From Antedon mediterranea (taxonomy: Eukaryota; Echinodermata; Crinoidea; Comatulida; Antedonidae), in NCBI RefSeq assembly GCF_964355755.1, contig NC_092670.1, positions 9,735,201 through 9,799,200 on the forward strand: a stretch of DNA of 64,000 nt, read 5' to 3'. The translations under genes and the position numbers were made by a program. The notes below the pieces were generated by a model, which saw nothing but the letters and a program-made list of their open reading frames with translations, was not told the origin of the DNA and did no database searches. Position 1 is the first letter of the stretch; every line of letters starts with the position of its first letter. This document shows positions 58,308 to 64,000 of this stretch, one piece after another.

Positions 58308-60189
58308 ATAATGCTTTGTTCTCAACAAATTTGTGCTTTAAAGGTTTTATAATCATATTAAAATAATAATAATAATTATTCTGTTTTTCCAATTCCATTA
58401 CATGTTCTTCCTCATATGTGTTTTTAGTGTTGAGACTACTTAATATCACAAACCACTTTCCCTAAATTATCAACAGCAAATACTTCCTTCCCACAAACAA
58501 AACTGAACCAAAAAGACGCACACCAACAGCACCCCTGAGTGTATTGAAGAGTGCAATTTGTAGCACACCTACAATTTTAAAAAGACGAGCGCCTGCATCT
58601 CATGATAGGTATTGCATTTTCTCAAAATGTTATACATTACATCAATACATCCACAAAAGGCAGAGATAAAAGGTAAAAGTTAGATACTTGCCTAACCCCT
58701 AATCTTCCATGATACAGGAACCACATGTCATACACATGAGATTTATGGAATTTGTCCATGATTTTGGAAAAAATGTCATAACGTAGGGATACAGCACTGA
58801 GAATTGTGTGTCTGTGACAGTGTCAGTGCTCACTTAAATTATCTACATAGTCTAGTAGTGAACCCTGCTCTACATAATTAGAGATAATACTAATAGGTTG
58901 GCTATCTAATTAGTAAGTGTACATTTCTGTGTTGTATCGGATTCCAGTGCTTAAACCCGTAATCCCTGCACCGACCGTTGTGTTTCTGGATTGTTTATCG
59001 TACATTATGTGATTAGAAGGTTTTTCTGTTACTACTGTTCACGATAGGCCGAAAATCAATTCAGTAAAGCAGTCTTTATGTTTATCAAACATGCTTAGCA
59101 AAAAAATCATCTTAAACTTTGTTTTAAATCAATAATTTGTTTTAAGTAAAAAATTTAGATTATTTATTATTTGGTAAACATTTTCTAATATTATTATACA
59201 TTTTATATTTAACTGTTCAAATAGGACTTTTTCAATTTGAGTGAAAGTGGACAAAGTTCACGTCCGTTCACTAATATTTATAATTAGTTAAAACATTCAT
59301 AAAAAAAACATTAATTAAAAAGAACAAAACAATTATAAACATTTCCTCATCATAACCATTGAAGTCATCAAAATGATAAAGACTCGATCTGAATTTTATT
59401 ATAAAATAAGATTGTTGCTGAGGGTTCATGAAATGATATTTAGAAATATGTAAAGTTTCTGGTATAATAGGAAGTGTAATAATTTTCATTGTAGAGTCAT
59501 GGCGTAATCTCTGCGACTACTACGTATGTTTGTTTGTACAGGCCGTCAACTTGCAAATGCTATTTACACTACCTCAAGATCTATGTGTATTTTGAATACT
59601 TGTATTAGAAATTGAATACAGAAAGCAATATTGGAAGGGTAGATAGATATAGTGTGATTATTATTATGAATTTCAATGTGTCACTCTGAATGAAAGGAAA
59701 ATTTACCTTTAATATCGGATTGCTTGTCATGTCTAATATAATAAAGAATTTGATTTTGATTTAATGAACGTGTTTATTGTCATCATCATGTCTACTTTCC
59801 ATCTTTGCTTCAGTTTGTTTACAGTCGAGGGTTCTGTTTCCGCGGCAAAGAAAACATGGTTAAATAGTAGGCAATCATTTTTTTTAATATCGCGATGAAA
59901 GTATAAGCCCAAAAATGAGGACACCAATCCAAATTGAAATATTGCTTTTGTAGTTATAACATTTAAGGTGATAAAGATACTATTAACTACAGTATCATAT
60001 GATAGCAAGGCATCAATTTATCTTATTGGTCTAATTCATATAAAAATCTAAATCAAAAAATCTTTTAAATACAATGCAGTTTAAAATACAAAAAAATGAA
60101 TAATAAACATTATCATACTCTTTGTAGTAACCCATTTTATTTTCAACAGCAAGTATTACTTAAAATTAGGTTCTAGACCAGTTTGTTGA

Positions 60190-60352
60190 CTCCCAATTTG
60201 CTGACTTCAGTTTACCTAATCCCAGCTTGTCTAATCCCAGTTTACTTAATCCAAGTTTGCCTAATCCCGGTTTACTTAATCCAAGTTTGCCTAATCCTAG
60301 TTTACTTAATCCCAGTTTGCCTAATCCCAGTTTGCCTAATCCCAGTTTGCCA
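60190..60352. repeat. 15-base minisatellite
   Basis: About eleven units of TTGCCTAATCCCAGT, with TTACTTAATCCAAGT as a variant. The period is a multiple of three, so both strands show open repetitive frames (LPNPSLLNPS; LGKLGLSK) that have no other sign of coding. Confidence 0.93.
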
Positions 60353-61338
60353 ACTGCCATGAAAATGAGTGTGATCAGATTTCTAACTATATTAACAATT
60401 TTATATTATTAATAATAAGCTGAGAAAATGTTGCATCGATGATGGCACGGGATGTATATTTAATCATAATAGGAAGAGTTGATTGTACTTTCCTAAAGTA
60501 CAATATTTGACAATTTTTTTTTTCATGCATTCCTCTTTCAGTCTATTATATTTTGTTATGTATGAGAATCATTATCTCATTAGCACACATCAAGACATTT
60601 TGATAACACATTGTGATAATTTCCAATTATTTAAATTAATTCATAATCTAATAAATCAAAATAATGTGTTAACTATAACTATTGATTATATACTATTCAT
60701 TTCTGACGATTTGGCATTTGTTTTGACTTTAATGTTGAATTAACATTTGTAACCATAACATATTTATTTTTTTATTTATTACTGGCATTTGCAAAGACCT
60801 GTCCCCAGAGCCATATAAACCTTCGCAGTACAATTTTGGTAATTTTGATACCCTTGTGTATAGATGTGTGTATCATGAAAAATTTATATAACAAACAATT
60901 ACGAAAACATTAAAATTACACCTTAGTGATACGATGAAGAATATAGAATATATTTGACATTAGTTGATAATATTCAAATACTCAAATATGCATACGGCTA
61001 CAAAGTTATAGTGTATGTAATTGTATCATTTAAATTATTAGTTGAGAAAATCCAATATTATTAATTTAAGAGATGTAATATATTCATAGTTTTATGTATA
61101 CTTGCTGTACGTGTAATTGATTTGGGAAAATAATAAAGTAAAAATATCCACTGTGAATACATAGTATTAGCGATGAATGTTGTATATTATTATTAGTATG
61201 CAGATACCATACAACCTTGAAAAGAAGGTGTCCCAACCTTTACCCCCTTCTCCTCTGCGTTTTGCAAAAGTAATTTTGGAAAAAGACCATTTCAAACGGA
61301 AAGTAGATTTTCTTTCACTTGTACCTTCCCTTTTCATA

Positions 61339-61480
61339 ATGATGATCTATTGTCCCTCAAAAAACATGAAAAATTAAGATTAATATCAGACTTTATAGTT
61401 TTATTATATTACTTATTAAATTGCATAGAAAAAAATAATGATTTCAATTATAAAAAGGCAAAATAAACAGTTAATTTAAC
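61339..61480. mobile_element. MITE family B partial copy
   Basis: GATCTATTGTCCCTCAAAA, ACATGAAAAATTAAGATTAA, TCAGACTTTATAGTTTTA and a weaker continuation match the left part of the family. A right end is not evident. Confidence 0.6.
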
Positions 61481-63574
61481 TGACAGACTTTCCTTTACCT
61501 CTGTTTTTAGGTAAATCATTTTCAATCTAATTTTTGGTCAAGGTGACGTTAAAATAGCATGTTAAAAAAAAATGTAGACCTGTGCATTATTAAATTTGGT
61601 GTCAATTTGTTACTAGCCCACATAGATATATGGGCTAGAAGCGTGGGTGTATTTCTTATCCTTAATGTTGGCAAGGATCATTTGCTGCTGGATACGTACT
61701 GAAGGACTGATTAGTGTTTTGAGACTGATAGCATCCAATTCCATAATTATTCAGTAGCCGTCGTATAATATATGTATGATATTAGTTAATGCTGAATATT
61801 TAGTTTTCTAGATTAGATCGTACTTAGTTTAAAAGTTATCGCCACATGAATCAAATAGGCAATTTGTTTTTAATTTACGATATTTAACCCTAGCTCTACA
61901 CGTAGCATTAAAAGCACACTTCATGAAAATGATATTAAAAATATGATAATGCAATATGCTGTTCAGTTGGATAGAAAATTGAAGAGGAAGGATGGCTCTA
62001 GAGACCAGGTTTAATTAACATTTAGCATTACTACACGTAGCTCCTTAGCGGCTTACTGTAATCTCACTATATACTGACTATTATTACCACCTCTGTACTG
62101 CGCTGGATAAATTTCTGTCTTGGATATAGTGGTACTAGCCAATCAGGTTGTCTGTATCATATCTAATCAAGATGATACATATAACAGTTAGAGTGTCGTC
62201 CATACATTAGAAACACCTCTGTACTATTATTAAATTCATAATACTACAACTATAAACTTTAAACTTTATTTGAATATCGTCTGTAGAATTGTTCTTGCAT
62301 TTAATACAATACAAAAAGACAACATTTACAAAAATAAATATTACAACAAATTAAAAAAATTTGTGAATAGAATTATTGCGAGATAATTTAAAAATGATTC
62401 TACTCTAAAATTGTTACTGAACGTATACAGTCAACAATAAAAAGTGTGATGACATTGCATATAGCTTTAGTTTAGAATTTAAAAGAAAATGTAGTTTACT
62501 GCAGTAACTGTAGGAGAATAATTTTAACATGGTTCCTTTTCCTGAATGTTATAGCCTTCTAGACTATATGGTATTATTATTATTTTAAATCATATTGTAC
62601 AGTAAATATTATTTGGTATATTATTATTATATTCAATTATGACCTGTTAAATATTCTATTTCCATTTAAAGGATTAATATTTTATTTTAATAAAATTTCT
62701 CAACAAATAGCAATAAGGTTTTAGTATATTAAAAACAGTAGATCAACAAGATAAATTTAATAAAGATTAACACCGCATAGCGTTCAGTATTAATAGTGAA
62801 ATTGACCAATCAGGATGTCCGTATCATATCTAATCGAGATGAGGTATGCACTGCATAAGTGCATGTTTTGTGGATGTATTTTTGTTACTATCTCTATTTG
62901 ACATTGCTAAATGATGATGCATGTAATTTTGTTCATGCTTGATTTAGCTCACCTTGGAAATTAAAATAAATTCTATATTATAAAATATTAATTCATTTAA
63001 TATTAATTATTTATTTTTAAATTTTAATAAAACATGGCAATAAGTACGTTCTGTGATTTTACTATGAATTATAAATATTTTAAAATATTGAATTTAATAA
63101 TACTGTACTGATCGTCGAGTAACACCACTACTTTGAAAATTCTATGAATGTTTCCAAAAAATGAATGAAAAATGTATTATTATTATATATAATGACTGAT
63201 TATATGCTGATGAATATTTAATATTAATAATATTTTAATTCCTTTTTTCATTTTTTATTATTTGCTTTATTATTTATTAATTATTTTATTTATTTATTTT
63301 TGTTTATGCCTAACGTTTCTTAATTGTTTAACAAAATAAATTGTTCAAGTTACGAAAAACCAAAATAAAATTAAAATTTTTTTCATAAACCTTCCACTAT
63401 CACATTTTAAAGCCACAATATTCTAAGTATTTATTAGCAGTATTGAAATTAGAAATTGTGCCAATTTTTTCAGGGTGGATAAACTGGTTTTAATAAAATG
63501 TTTTATGCTTTAAAACTATAAAGTCTTAAGGCTATAGGGAGTGGAGTTGAAAGAGTTGTGAGTTACAATCTGTA

Positions 63575-63650
63575 GCATTAGGTCAGGATTGAACCCTGGG
63601 ATTGGAAGGCATGCATGTTAACCACCAAGATACAGCTCCTATACACTACC
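63575..63650 (-). mobile_element. tRNA-derived SINE-like sequence
   Basis: On the - strand GGAGCTGTATCTTGGTGGTT then AACATGCATG resembles a tRNA 5' half with an A box, and CCAGGGTTCAATCCTGA contains a B box. The intervening arms do not make a clean tRNA cloverleaf, so a SINE head or tRNA pseudogene fits better than a functional tRNA. Confidence 0.4.
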
Positions 63651-63844
63651 GGCACATCCCAATTCGAAGTGAACCTCTATTAACACTATAATGTGTTAGA
63701 GGTATAACGGTTCCACTATTATTCTATTTATGTTGTTGTATCACAATAACGAGAATAATATGTTAAAAGCCTAAAATATTTTGAATCCTGCATGTAAACA
63801 AGAAATATTTCAGTAGAAAACATTTTGTGTATAGTCAGGCTAGA

Positions 63845-63945
63845 CATTCTCTTCCCAGATTTTTTTTAATCGAGCAGCATGGACCTATAAATTGGTTGAG
63901 TTTACAAAATTCCAAAAATGTCAGCCGTAGATATAGCTTTCGCGA
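63845..63945. repeat. Dispersed repeat related to 25455-25560
   Basis: Shares CTTCCCAGA, CCTATAAATT, TTTACAAA and GTCAGCCGTAGATA in order with the 25.5 kb segment. Function unknown; near the right edge, so its full extent cannot be seen. Confidence 0.45.
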
Positions 63946-64000
63946 TGATAAAACTTCTTAATGAATATGTCCTCTGGGAATATATCTGCCTAGAAGCGCG

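Larger units (their letters stand above)
44250..64000 (+). other. Presumed KCNH intron 2 (no exon found)
   Basis: Starts with the donor GTATGT after the PAS exon. I searched + frames by eye for the PAC/S1 exon and found no candidate, and no gene on the - strand. Contents: tandem arrays at 44927-45150, 48886-49010, 51101-51546, 56814-58307 and 60190-60352; transposon copies at 47866-48248, 52510-52652, 53723-53881 and 61339-61480; a possible LINE tail near 51885-52020; and a tRNA-derived SINE-like piece at 63575-63650. Short words TACTGTA/TACAGTA are frequent throughout. Confidence 0.6.

Noticed and set aside
60166-60412. Open frames encoding LGLGKLGLSK / NPSLLNPSLP repeats
   Set aside because: Produced by the 15-base minisatellite on both strands; no splice context and no codon-level conservation.
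63575-63650. Functional tRNA gene on the - strand
   Set aside because: A- and B-box-like words are present but the acceptor and anticodon arms do not pair properly; kept only as a SINE-like piece.

Overview
This is eukaryotic, AT-rich genomic DNA from an animal. Most of the genes are interrupted by introns, and every protein I could assign is a metazoan family. The gene set (ANKZF1, transformer-2, a MARCH ubiquitin ligase, an ERG-type potassium channel), the frequent AGGCCTA motif in the first ~43 kb and the many short inverted-repeat transposons suggest an invertebrate deuterostome, most likely an echinoderm. The species assignment is inference only.

Layout. 3-4190 (+): the 3' eight exons of ANKZF1/Vms1. 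5052-6756 (-): a two-exon RING-CH (MARCH) membrane E3 ligase, convergent with ANKZF1. 9067-13775 (+): a complete transformer-2 splicing factor with RS-RRM-RS architecture, including a probable 12-nt microexon and a 1.4-kb TA-flanked transposon sitting inside a 5' splice site. 13776-25723: no gene seen; tra2 3' UTR, a purine-rich GAA tract and many transposon copies. 25724-27340 (-): an intronless 538-residue protein that looks like a Ras/Roc-type GTPase fold with a multi-pass membrane module inserted in it. 27341-34931: no gene; includes a 5'-truncated LINE with a clear target-site duplication. 34932-35921 (-): an intronless class A GPCR. 39515-40464 (+): a small two-exon gene whose product carries a GTSE1-like N-terminal motif. 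42525-44249 (+): the first two coding exons of an ERG/KCNH2-6-7 potassium channel (PAS cap and most of the PAS domain), with exon lengths equal to those I recall for human KCNH2. From 44250 to the end I see no further exon, so about 20 kb or more appears to be one KCNH intron, filled with tandem arrays (notably a 23-copy, 65-bp satellite) and transposons.

The genes are unrelated housekeeping, signalling and channel genes, not a pathway cluster. The observations most worth following are the membrane-inserted GTPase, the transposon in the tra2 splice donor, the tra2 microexon and the GAA tract downstream of tra2, the satellite with an inverted repeat in each unit, and a duplicated hammerhead-ribozyme-like motif near 38.9-39.2 kb. 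All exon calls were made by reading splice signals, phase and protein similarity by eye; no alignment was run.
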